Source: Cohnella abietis (lineage in GTDB: Bacteria; Bacillota; Bacilli; Paenibacillales; Paenibacillaceae). From it: DNA of 64,000 bases. The stretch lies in NCBI RefSeq assembly GCF_004295585.1, contig NZ_AP019400.1, positions 6,688,501 through 6,752,500 on the forward strand. The letters run 5' to 3'. The notes beneath the pieces were generated by a model, which saw only the letters and a list, made by a program, of their open reading frames with translations, ran no database searches and was not told the origin of the DNA. Made by a program: the position numbers and the translations under genes. The first letter of the stretch is position 1, and each line of letters begins with the position of its first letter. Shown piece after piece: positions 17,287-25,596 of this stretch.

Positions 17287-19533
17287 TTGATAAAAAAGTT
17301 TATTACCAAAAATCCATTCCAGCTTTTTCTAACTATCCTGTTGCCCTTTTTACTGAGCACACTTTTGGTAATATTCGTACAATCTTCTTTTCAAGGTCGA
17401 ATTTTCGAAAATTTCGCTCTCGAAATGGTGTTCAACCAACAAAAAACAGACTTGGAAACGACAAGCAGAAATGTTAACCTCATCGAAAAAACCGCCAACT
17501 CAGCTGCAACCACAGCTTTTTTTGACGATTCGATTAAAGATCTCTTATATTCAGATGTGACTTCGGAAGACTACGTGAAATACAAAAGGAAAATGGAGTT
17601 CTATAAAAACATTTATCCTTTCCTGCAATCGATATACATCTACAATGGCCACAATATTCAAGCTGTACCCAGCATGAGCTTCGTTTATGATCGCTCCTCC
17701 TTTGACGACAAAGGGATATTTCCTATTCTCGATGACATCCAAAATAATAGAACGCACAGTATTGTACTTCGTGAGATCCCAAATCCGCTATCTGGCCTAA
17801 CCTCGAATGCAGAACAATTTATTTATGTGTATTCCTATCTCTTTTTTGATTCACAGCTTCAAAGCGGAAAAGTTAGCGAAGCCATCATACTTAATATATC
17901 CGAAGAGTTTTTACAGCAAAGCATTAGCTCTTCTGGTCACAATAGTCGAACGTTTATGATCGACAGTGAAGGCACTCTTCTATCTAGAGATTCGATGAAT
18001 CCATTGCTAAGCGATTTGAAGGATAAGAACTATATTAAATTAATAAATGACTCTACTGAACGCAGCGGAAATTTCCGAATGAACGTAGATGGTGTGGAAT
18101 CACTTGTAACTTACACGGCAACCGATATTTTAGATTGGAAGCTCATTAGCATCACCCCTTATTCCCATGTTGTGCAGGATATAGAGAAGATGAAGAAAAA
18201 GACATATCTTCTGGTTATTTGCTTCATTATAGGAAGCATTCTGTTATCGTTATATTTTTCAAGAAAGCTCTACTTACCGATAAAATTAGTCATTCAAAAT
18301 TATAATATTTTTGAAAAAAATGATTTTGACTATAAGAAGCAAGAATTTCTGCGCAAAATGGTCTACTCTGACGATTCTATATCGATTAGTTCGTTCCAGA
18401 CACAGTTTATGAAATATAAGATTGGGCTCAAGCCTTCCGATTCATTCCTAGCGGTTCTCATTAAGATCGATGACTATTCGGAGTTTTGTAACAAATTCAA
18501 TCTCAGTGATCGCAGTTTGTTAAAGTATGGCGTCATTAATATCGCCTCGGAGCTGCTTTCCGGCGTTTATGACCATGAATGCATCAATCTTGAAGAGGAT
18601 CAGATCCTCATCCTGATCAGCTATAGCACGGGGGATTCCCCATCAAAGGATGAAAAGTTAATTACTCGGTTCAAAGAAATTCAAGATCATATTAACAACT
18701 ACTTGAAAATATCGACATCCATTACTTTCAGTGATCCTTTTGAAACGTTGTCAGGACTAAACACTCACTATTTGAAAACGTTAGACCTATCCTACTCTAG
18801 ATTAGTTTATGGGCATAAATCTCTTATTTTTAATGAAAGCCTGAATACACTAGCGAATGATAGCTTCAAGTATCCACAAAACCAAGATAAGGCAATGACT
18901 GACGCCTTAATCCAAGGTCAAATAGACGACGCCAAGAACGCCTTATCCAGTATCATCCAATATGCTTCAAAGTACAGCTTTACCATTCTCAATTCCGTGC
19001 TGATTCGTTTGCTGTTGTCCATTCGCCAAGCGATAGAGGTGATTGAAATCAATCATTCTATCAACGTAAATTTCAATTTAAATATTTATCTTGCTAAGGT
19101 TCAAAAAATTGAAACATTGGATAAGATCCATTCAGAGTTTCTAGATTTCTTTGAAAAGCTGTCTGTTGAGCTGGAATCAAAGAAGGATCATAAACATATC
19201 AAGCTACTTGAAGACGTAACTCTTATTATCCAAAAAGAATTTGCAAATCCGGCCTTATCCTTAGTTACGATTTCCGAACAAGTCAATTTATCTCCTCCTT
19301 ATTTGGGAAAGCTGTTCAAAAAACACCGTCATCTCTCTATAACTGATTACATCAACGATGTTCGGATATCGTCAGCACGTGATTTAATCGCAACATCAGA
19401 TGAGGCTATTCATGTCATTATGGAAAGCTGTGGATTTTTAAGCCGCAGCCACTTTTACACGCTGTTTAAGAAGGTTTATGGGGTTACACCGATTCAATAT
19501 AGAAGCAATTCTAAAAACCTCAAAGAAAATTAA
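17287..19533 (+). CDS. Membrane-anchored sensor AraC-family regulator of the transporter/enzyme cluster
   Basis: About 748 aa. The N-terminal helix (residues 10-32) and a second helix (KTYLLVICFIIGSILLSLYF, about 305-325) enclose an extracellular Cache-like sensor. A cytoplasmic middle part follows, then a C-terminal AraC DNA-binding domain (about 640-740) with two helix-turn-helix motifs (LVTISEQVNLSPPYLGKLF and VIMESCGFLSRSHFYTLFKK). This one-protein sensor/activator is common in Paenibacillus and normally controls the adjacent sugar ABC operon, here divergent. The frame opens at GTG 17281, but AGGGGG is spaced correctly only for TTG 17287. Confidence 0.92.
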   Translation: MIKKFITKNPFQLFLTILLPFLLSTLLVIFVQSSFQGRIFENFALEMVFNQQKTDLETTSRNVNLIEKTANSAATTAFFDDSIKDLLYSDVTSEDYVKYKRKMEFYKNIYPFLQSIYIYNGHNIQAVPSMSFVYDRSSFDDKGIFPILDDIQNNRTHSIVLREIPNPLSGLTSNAEQFIYVYSYLFFDSQLQSGKVSEAIILNISEEFLQQSISSSGHNSRTFMIDSEGTLLSRDSMNPLLSDLKDKNYIKLINDSTERSGNFRMNVDGVESLVTYTATDILDWKLISITPYSHVVQDIEKMKKKTYLLVICFIIGSILLSLYFSRKLYLPIKLVIQNYNIFEKNDFDYKKQEFLRKMVYSDDSISISSFQTQFMKYKIGLKPSDSFLAVLIKIDDYSEFCNKFNLSDRSLLKYGVINIASELLSGVYDHECINLEEDQILILISYSTGDSPSKDEKLITRFKEIQDHINNYLKISTSITFSDPFETLSGLNTHYLKTLDLSYSRLVYGHKSLIFNESLNTLANDSFKYPQNQDKAMTDALIQGQIDDAKNALSSIIQYASKYSFTILNSVLIRLLLSIRQAIEVIEINHSINVNFNLNIYLAKVQKIETLDKIHSEFLDFFEKLSVELESKKDHKHIKLLEDVTLIIQKEFANPALSLVTISEQVNLSPPYLGKLFKKHRHLSITDYINDVRISSARDLIATSDEAIHVIMESCGFLSRSHFYTLFKKVYGVTPIQYRSNSKNLKEN

Positions 19534-19563
19534 TCATGATGGGAAAGGAATCCCTATATTCAA

Positions 19564-19592
19564 TTGACTTCTTATTTTTTTAATTATATATT
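19564..19592 (+). promoter_or_regulatory. Sigma-A type promoter of the Gfo/Idh/MocA gene
   Basis: TTGACT (19564-19569), a 17-bp AT-rich spacer and TATATT (19587-19592) fit the vegetative consensus well and lie 52 bp upstream of ATG 19644. Confidence 0.6.
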
Positions 19593-19643
19593 AAAATACG
19601 GAATAGAATTCAATATACTGATTTTTATTGCGGAGGAATCGAT

Positions 19644-20849
19644 ATGAGTAACAGGGTTCGGTTAGCTGTTGTAGGCGGGCAAAGAGGAGCTGCTTTTGGT
19701 AAAGCTTTGGAAAGCTTGACGGACCAAGTCGTATTAACCGCTGTGTGCGATCTTAGTTCGGATGTACTTAAAGGATGGAAAGAAAAATATCCGGAAATTT
19801 CGACATTCACTCACTACGAGCAATTGTTGGAAAGCCCACACATTGATGCAGTGTTTCTGGCAACGCCAATGCTTATCCATGCGAGTCAAGCCATTCAAGC
19901 TCTAAATGCAGGCAAGCACGTGCTCAGCGAGGTTATCGGAACTCATACGATCGAGGAAAGCTGGAAGTTAATCGAGGCCGTTAAAGCTTCAGGCTTAAAT
20001 TACATGATGGCAGAAAATTATTGTTATACCCGTTCGAATATGATGGTAAATCATATGGCTCAAGCGGGTAAGTTCGGGGAAATTACGTATGCGGAGTGCG
20101 GATACATTCATGATATAAGAAATTTATTGCATTATGGGGATGGCGGCTTAACTTGGCGCGGTCAATATGTCCGGGACTATAACGGCAGCACTTATCCTAC
20201 CCATTCGTTGGGACCGGTAGCGCAATGGCTTGGGATCAATAAAGAGGGGGGAGACGAGTTCGACGAGTTAGTTACGGTCAACTCCAAAAGCCGAGCCTCC
20301 TCCAAATATTTCTTGGAGCATTTCGGTACAGAGCATACAGCCTCCCAAGCGGATTTTTGGAATCAAGGGGATAGCTCTACTACCCTTATAAGAACCAAAA
20401 AGGGAGTTCTCATCTCTCTTAGAGTCGATATTCAGTCCTCACGTCCCCACAACATGGTTCATTATGGCTTGCAGGGCACGGAAGGTGCCTATCTTGCGCC
20501 TCGGTTCGATGGGGAGGATCCTCTCGTATGGCTAGAGAAGGATTATAAAGGCTCACATTATGGAGAAGACGGCCAGCATCCTGAATGGAACTCCCTATGG
20601 AAGTACGAGGATCAATGGGAACATCCCCTTTGGCAGCAATGGTCGGAAACAGCGATGAGTACAGGTCATGGAGGCGGAGATTTCTTCGTTATACAGGAAT
20701 TCGTCTCTTCCATTCTGGAGAAAAGGAAGCCAGCCGTCGATGTGTACGACGCAGTAACGTGGAGCTCAGTCTTCCCGTTATCCGTACAATCCGTCGCTTC
20801 CGGTGGTGCCCCTGTGAAGTTTGTGGATTTCCTGAAAGGTAAATCCTAA
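19644..20849 (+). CDS. Gfo/Idh/MocA-family oxidoreductase
   Basis: 401 aa. A Rossmann N-terminus (VRLAVVGGQRGAAFGKAL) has a modified G-x-G-x-x-G. The family's ATP-M-x-x-H-A-S segment (ATPMLIHASQAI) and the catalytic-lysine position GKHVLSEVIGT follow; the usual E-K-P is S-E-V here, so the conserved Lys is missing. MMAENYCYTRS is typical of the C-terminal domain start. Members oxidise or epimerise sugars or inositols with NAD(P). RBS GGAGG lies upstream of ATG 19644. It stands alone between the two clusters and could serve either. Confidence 0.85.
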   Translation: MSNRVRLAVVGGQRGAAFGKALESLTDQVVLTAVCDLSSDVLKGWKEKYPEISTFTHYEQLLESPHIDAVFLATPMLIHASQAIQALNAGKHVLSEVIGTHTIEESWKLIEAVKASGLNYMMAENYCYTRSNMMVNHMAQAGKFGEITYAECGYIHDIRNLLHYGDGGLTWRGQYVRDYNGSTYPTHSLGPVAQWLGINKEGGDEFDELVTVNSKSRASSKYFLEHFGTEHTASQADFWNQGDSSTTLIRTKKGVLISLRVDIQSSRPHNMVHYGLQGTEGAYLAPRFDGEDPLVWLEKDYKGSHYGEDGQHPEWNSLWKYEDQWEHPLWQQWSETAMSTGHGGGDFFVIQEFVSSILEKRKPAVDVYDAVTWSSVFPLSVQSVASGGAPVKFVDFLKGKS

Positions 20850-20855
20850 ACAAAT

Positions 20856-20897
20856 AAAGCGTTGGTCCAGGATGCTCCTGTACCAACGCTTTTCTTT
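20856..20897 (+). terminator. Intrinsic terminator after the Gfo/Idh gene
   Basis: AAAGCGTTGGT pairs with ACCAACGCTTT (11 bp), with an inner CAGGA/TCCTG extension, followed by TCTTT. It lies between convergent genes and may work both ways. A near-copy is at 40105. Confidence 0.85.
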
Positions 20898-20944
20898 GTG
20901 AAGTCAATTATCGCTTGTTCCAGCTTACATGGGTCACATCGCTA

Positions 20945-22117
20945 TTAAAATTCCAGCTCGTGAATTTGACCGATCGGACTGGAGAGCAGCTCACAGCCGC
21001 CTTCGCGGATGACGACACCCTTCTCCCAGCGTATCCCGAACGTATCCGTCGTCACGAACGTGTCCACTTGGAAGGTCATGTTAGGCAGCAGCAAGTAATC
21101 AGAGGACGTCTCCATCCAAGGAGCCTCGACCTCGATCATCCCCGTGCCATGGCACGGTCCGTACAAGTAGTTCTTCTCGTAGCCATGATCCTTGAAAAAT
21201 TGTAAAAAACCTTCCGCTACAGATCCCGCCGGTATTCCCGCCTTCAGATTCGCCTGTGTCCATTCGTGCGCTTTCAGCCCGAATTCGATAATCTCCCGCC
21301 GCTCTGGCGTCAGCTTGCCCAGACTGATCGGCATGCCGATGCTCGGGGAATAGCCGTCTACCTTGGCAGACAGATTAAGCTGCACGATATCGCCTTGCTC
21401 AATGATACGGTGCGAGGATCGGGAGATCGCGTGACGTGTCGATTTCTCGCTAAAAATATACATCGGCAAGCCTTCGTATTCCGCACCGTTCTCGTAGATG
21501 ACCCGTTGTGCGACGCCAACCATCTGGCATTCCGTCATCCCTGGACGAATCGTACGAATGACTTCTTTGGTCGCTAGCTCTGTGATGCGGAAGCCTTCGC
21601 GCATGCAAGCCAGCTCGTTCTCCGATTTGATCGAGCGCAGCTGCACCATAATGGCGTCGGCTCGGACGATCTCCGCGTCGGGGAAGCTGTTTCTTAGCCC
21701 TTCCATCATCACTAGGGTCGTGTCGAGGAAGCTCGCGACGCCGATTCTTAGCTTCGAGCCATTCACGCCTACCGCCTTGAAGACGTCGGCGTAAGTATTC
21801 GGCTTGATCTGCGGGTAGGCAGGATCCGCCGACTCGCGATATTCCATCAGACAGAAGATATCACTAATGCGGCTGAAGTCAGCAGCGTAGATCGTGCTTT
21901 CGGGTCCAACCATCAACGCAGCTTTGCCCGAAGGGGCAATGGCGACGCCAGCCCGTTCGAACAACGGCCAGAAGCCGCTGAAGTATCTAGCGTTGGCGTA
22001 GTCCGCCTCATTGGAGTTAACAATTAGAATATCGAGGCCGTTCTGCTCAGCCAGCTTGGCCGCTCTCTGAATTCTTTCCCCATACTCATGGTCCGGAATG
22101 CGTACTCTTTCGCTCAT
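20945..22117 (-). CDS. M24-family (creatinase/aminopeptidase P fold) protein lacking canonical metal ligands
   Basis: 390 aa with the creatinase N-terminal domain (residues 1-150) and the pita-bread catalytic domain. Metalloprotease members use D, D, H, E, E. Here the first Asp is Asn (VQLNLSAKVDGY), the second lies in SPSIGMP instead of SDxTR, His is kept (GPCHGTGM), the first Glu is changed (TFQVDTF), and the last is kept (GIRWEKG). This is closer to metal-independent creatinase, which cleaves a C-N bond in creatine. It is the last gene of cluster 2. Actual substrate unknown. Confidence 0.85.
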   Translation of the reverse strand: MSERVRIPDHEYGERIQRAAKLAEQNGLDILIVNSNEADYANARYFSGFWPLFERAGVAIAPSGKAALMVGPESTIYAADFSRISDIFCLMEYRESADPAYPQIKPNTYADVFKAVGVNGSKLRIGVASFLDTTLVMMEGLRNSFPDAEIVRADAIMVQLRSIKSENELACMREGFRITELATKEVIRTIRPGMTECQMVGVAQRVIYENGAEYEGLPMYIFSEKSTRHAISRSSHRIIEQGDIVQLNLSAKVDGYSPSIGMPISLGKLTPERREIIEFGLKAHEWTQANLKAGIPAGSVAEGFLQFFKDHGYEKNYLYGPCHGTGMIEVEAPWMETSSDYLLLPNMTFQVDTFVTTDTFGIRWEKGVVIREGGCELLSSPIGQIHELEF

Positions 22118-22138
22118 CTCGATCTCTCCCTATCATTT

Positions 22139-23041
22139 TTATATTTTAGATTTAGTCCATTGCCTCGCGAAGTCGTCCGCTCGGTGAAACGTCGAACCCA
22201 TGTCCTTCAACCGGTCGATCAGCAGCGAGAATTCCTTCATCGCTTTGTCTCCGCAGCCTAGCGTCAGAAACCGATCCGGCGTGATGGTCGCCTCGCCGTA
22301 ATGATAGCTCTCTTGAATCGGAATGAATTCCCACGGGTGAAAGTAGAAGCAAAGCACGACGGGCAGATTACGCTCCCTTAGAAATTTTACAAACCCCTCG
22401 ATATGCTTCATAAGAGCATCCGTCCCTTTCGTGCGGAACAGAGGCCACTGATCCCGGTCGCGTTCCAGCCCTGGATCGTTACTCTGCATAACCATGTCCG
22501 CGAAGTTGGGGATTTCGACTATATTCATATCCCCCTCCTTCGTCCAGTCGGCAGAGCTCGGATGGTAAGGCATGAATCTCTCCCGGTAAAAATACATCGG
22601 ATAAGAGGCATCCGAGACGTAATTCAGCTTCTCCAGCGAATTCAGCAAAGCCGTAGATCCCCACAAGCGGGGGGCGCGAAACGACACAGGCTGCTCACCA
22701 AGAACTTGCTGTACCCATTGCGTCGCCTTCTCGATACGCAGTGGGACTTCCTCGGGAAGGAGCGGAACGACGCCGGGAATCGGGAACAACTCGTCGCCTA
22801 CCGTCTCGTGGAATAGCGAGTGACATCCAACTTCGTTGCCGCTTCGCTTCACGAGCTCAACGCTTTCCGGATTTCTTCGCGCCGCATCCCCCGTATAATA
22901 GAAGGTTCCTTGGATGCCCTTCTTGTCGAACAGCTCGACAAGCGGGGCTGTGGCATTTTTGACGCCGTCGTAATACGGAGTAAAGCTCCCGACGTCCGTC
23001 TCCATATCGAACCCAAAGATAACTTGGATGGAATCTTTCAT
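22139..23041 (-). CDS. Polysaccharide deacetylase-family protein (cytoplasmic)
   Basis: 300 aa, NodB-like fold with no signal peptide. The first motif is FGFDMETD (residues 9-16), with a single Asp pair region, then GTFYYTGDAARRNP and the metal His motif GCHSLFHETVG (H-x-x-x-x-H) near residue 73. Later come SFRAPRLWG and a C-terminal FYFHPWEF with the His of the last motif. Family members remove N- or O-acetyl groups. RBS AGGAGGAG precedes ATG 23041. It lies 22 bp before the M24 gene. A cytoplasmic location suggests it works on imported oligosaccharides. Confidence 0.88.
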   Translation of the reverse strand: MKDSIQVIFGFDMETDVGSFTPYYDGVKNATAPLVELFDKKGIQGTFYYTGDAARRNPESVELVKRSGNEVGCHSLFHETVGDELFPIPGVVPLLPEEVPLRIEKATQWVQQVLGEQPVSFRAPRLWGSTALLNSLEKLNYVSDASYPMYFYRERFMPYHPSSADWTKEGDMNIVEIPNFADMVMQSNDPGLERDRDQWPLFRTKGTDALMKHIEGFVKFLRERNLPVVLCFYFHPWEFIPIQESYHYGEATITPDRFLTLGCGDKAMKEFSLLIDRLKDMGSTFHRADDFARQWTKSKI

Positions 23042-23059
23042 TTTCTCTTCTCCTCCTGA

Positions 23060-23431
23060 TTAGACGCTTAATCCCATTGTCGTATAGAAGGCCATATCAG
23101 ATTGCCTCGTATCGAGTCGCCCGTATTGCACGACGACCGGCACGTTGCTCACTAATTTGACCGCGTACTGGGTTTCCTTCGGAACAACGTAGCCGCCCAT
23201 ATCCTCAGGGTTATCCAGCCGGTAGCACCGAACTCTACTAGCCTCAACGAGAGAAGGGGCTAACTTGATCGGATCGCGGTCCGAATAAAAGAGCGTCATC
23301 TCAATGCTAGCGAGATCGTCGTTCATATTGAGTACGATGATCGATTCATGTCCCTTGAGCAGTGATTCTCCAGGGGGCGGCAGCTCGCAGTCGGGAAATA
23401 CCCACTGCAGCTTTCCATTACTATTTTCCAT
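23060..23431 (-). CDS. Anabaena sensory rhodopsin transducer (ASRT)-family small protein
   Basis: 123 aa from ATG 23431. I prefer this over ATG 23449 because AGGAG sits 10 bases upstream of it. The sequence fits the ASRT family (PF07100): WVFPDCELPP, then HESIIVLNMNDDLASIEMTLFYSD, and the diagnostic end VPVVVQYGRLDTRQSDMAFYTT, which parallels VPIVVQHTRLDSRQ in the Anabaena protein. ASRT is a beta-sandwich tetramer. Homologues in bacteria without rhodopsin are thought to bind small molecules such as sugars. It overlaps the upstream glycosidase gene by 11 bp and precedes the deacetylase. A ligand-sensing or lectin-like role in the cluster is an inference. Confidence 0.82.
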   Translation of the reverse strand: MENSNGKLQWVFPDCELPPPGESLLKGHESIIVLNMNDDLASIEMTLFYSDRDPIKLAPSLVEASRVRCYRLDNPEDMGGYVVPKETQYAVKLVSNVPVVVQYGRLDTRQSDMAFYTTMGLSV

Positions 23432-25577
23432 ACCTTGCACTCTCCTCATCTGTCCGGCCCGTCAGCCCAAGCGATGCCCGCCAGCCTGGAAACTCATTGT
23501 CGATGACGCTTCTCACCTGATTGATCTTCCATTTCAGATGCTTCGCATCCGTCATATATTCCATGCTTGGCTCCCAACCGAGACGGGAATCCGCCTCAGC
23601 AAGAGGGATAACCGCTTGAGCGTTGGCGATCTCGCTCTCGGCCAGCGTCTCCATCTCTTCCAGAAGGGCAAGCGCTCTATCAGAATCCGGCTCTATCAAC
23701 AGCCGTTGCTTGAGCAACCACCATTGCTTTGTATGAATCGCCGTTTGGACCGCATGCTCGATGAATTGGCCGATTCCTCTCATCCTCTGTACCTGCTCCC
23801 GCTTCTTCTCAGGAGTAAGCTCAATCGCCTGCTTCATTGCTTCGTTCCCTTGGATCATCAGCTCATGCATTCGTTGTAGGCTGGCGATCTCTACGGGATA
23901 CCGTGAAGCTCCTAACGACTGCCTCGGAGTGTCTTCCGGCTTGTAAGTCGTAAAAATAATTTCGTTGCCGAACATCGCATGCCAGGCAGCCGGCATCTTC
24001 ACCCCAATCTGAAAGACGAGCGGGTAGGAGGAACCGATTCGGAAAGGGCCGTACTGGTCCTCAATGGTCGGAATATAGTGCTTAATAGCTTCGCTCCAGC
24101 TCCGCCAAGCTTCCAGAACGTGACTAAGCGCTTCCCTGCTGAAGTCGCGAATGGCAATTGCTTCGAATATGTCTTGCCGCGAAGGGCTCGGGTGCCAATA
24201 GGTCCACTTGGCGATATCGCTGACGAAGGAAGGCCACCAGCCGTAGTGATGGCTCTCCATCAACCCTGACAGTCCCCAATCCTCATTCGCTTTAAGTAGC
24301 GCATCATGACGATTGGCCCATTGGTATGGCACGGGCTGATAGGGGATAACTCCGATATCCCAGGTGAGTCCACCCGTATTGCTCATCGCATAGAGCTTGA
24401 TTCCTCTTTCCTTGGCGACCTTCGCCTCGCTGCTGAAATATTGGCCAGGTCCTTCGAAGGAAATCGTATAATCCACGCATACGTTTGTGACGTTCCCATG
24501 CTTGATTTGCTCGAACATCTCGAATGTCACGAGCACGGTAATATCATCTGGTATATCCCTCAGCAGCTTAAGGCGATCCTCCTCAGGAGCCCACCCCCAG
24601 TTGTAAGTCCAAAAAACAATGTCTGCCTCCCGGTTATGCTTGTGGACGACCTTCTTCAACAGATTCAGCCATTGCGGATAGTCTCGGCACGGCCACCAGC
24701 CAGGGCTCGGCTTGGTCTGAGGTTTGTCAGCCGGCCATTCCAGCCGGAGAATGCCCGTCGTATTGGGGTCCTTACTCGGAAATTCGCACGATTCGCCGAC
24801 GAGAATGACGCCTTTAAAGCGCGGGCAAGCTTCGAAGATCTTGCCATAAACGTCGTCGTAATACTGCTCTGCATCATGCTCATCCGGATGCTTACGCGAG
24901 GTTAGATAGCTGTACACATAGACATCGAGACCATAGAGAGCAGCACGGTCGACCAAGTAATTGAAGTCCTGATAGCCCTCCGTCGTCCTGTCCACATCTT
25001 TGACGAACACCATAATTGCATCAAGCCCCGCATGAGCCATGGCGTTCAGATGTGCGTCCGGGTACCGATCTAGTCCCCAACCCGAGTGCGCCATTCGCGG
25101 TGAGAAAATCGGCTCCCTCTTCACCTCTTGAATAGAAAGGAAAGGCGCTTCCCGCAAGTTCATCAAGTCTTCTAAGTAATAGCTTCCTTGCCCGACTCCT
25201 CGCTCATCATTCCCGCAGACAAGAATTCGTTCCTCGGTAACGACAAGGCAATAGCTTCGGGGGAGCTCCAAAGCTTGCCCAGCTTCCGGAAGCTCTTCCT
25301 TCGTAGCGAGAACAATGACTCGATTCGTCGTTAACGTATATTCCCGAATATCTTTCACGATAAGAAGCCTTAACGACACATTCATGCTCGTGAGAAAATA
25401 ATCCTGAAGATCTTGAGCGACGCTTCGGATCAGAGGGGTTGCCTCTACTCCGATCGCGATGCTCCATTCGCCGTCAATGACGACTTCATTCGGCAAGGCG
25501 ACCGCTTCTGGATCCCGCCGATCGGGTTGGTGAACGACTTCCAGCCGTTTGCGAAACTCATAGTTTTTTTCCGTCAT
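23421..25577 (-). CDS. Large glycoside-hydrolase-like protein with GH20-type N-terminal domain
   Basis: 718 aa, cytoplasmic (no signal peptide). Residues 45-150 look like the zincin-like alpha/beta domain found before GH20, GH67 and similar barrels (VIVLATKEELP, YCLVVTEERILVCGNDERGVGQGSYYLEDL). A TIM-barrel-like region follows from about residue 170 with VILVGESCEFPSKD and FWTYNWGWAPEEDR. The C-terminal 200 residues are helical. I cannot assign a known GH family with confidence, and the catalytic acids are not evident. It is translationally linked to the ASRT gene and follows the 25597 glycosidase by 19 bp. Confidence 0.7.
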   Translation of the reverse strand: MTEKNYEFRKRLEVVHQPDRRDPEAVALPNEVVIDGEWSIAIGVEATPLIRSVAQDLQDYFLTSMNVSLRLLIVKDIREYTLTTNRVIVLATKEELPEAGQALELPRSYCLVVTEERILVCGNDERGVGQGSYYLEDLMNLREAPFLSIQEVKREPIFSPRMAHSGWGLDRYPDAHLNAMAHAGLDAIMVFVKDVDRTTEGYQDFNYLVDRAALYGLDVYVYSYLTSRKHPDEHDAEQYYDDVYGKIFEACPRFKGVILVGESCEFPSKDPNTTGILRLEWPADKPQTKPSPGWWPCRDYPQWLNLLKKVVHKHNREADIVFWTYNWGWAPEEDRLKLLRDIPDDITVLVTFEMFEQIKHGNVTNVCVDYTISFEGPGQYFSSEAKVAKERGIKLYAMSNTGGLTWDIGVIPYQPVPYQWANRHDALLKANEDWGLSGLMESHHYGWWPSFVSDIAKWTYWHPSPSRQDIFEAIAIRDFSREALSHVLEAWRSWSEAIKHYIPTIEDQYGPFRIGSSYPLVFQIGVKMPAAWHAMFGNEIIFTTYKPEDTPRQSLGASRYPVEIASLQRMHELMIQGNEAMKQAIELTPEKKREQVQRMRGIGQFIEHAVQTAIHTKQWWLLKQRLLIEPDSDRALALLEEMETLAESEIANAQAVIPLAEADSRLGWEPSMEYMTDAKHLKWKINQVRSVIDNEFPGWRASLGLTGRTDEESARYGK

Positions 25578-25596
25578 CTTCCCAAACCCCCTTCCT

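Noticed and set aside
19644..20849. Assigning this dehydrogenase to cluster 1 or cluster 2
   Set aside because: It has its own promoter and terminator, so neither can be decided from the sequence.
23421..25577. Assignment of the 718-aa protein to GH67 or GH115 alpha-glucuronidases
   Set aside because: The N-terminal domain type fits, but the family catalytic motifs could not be located.
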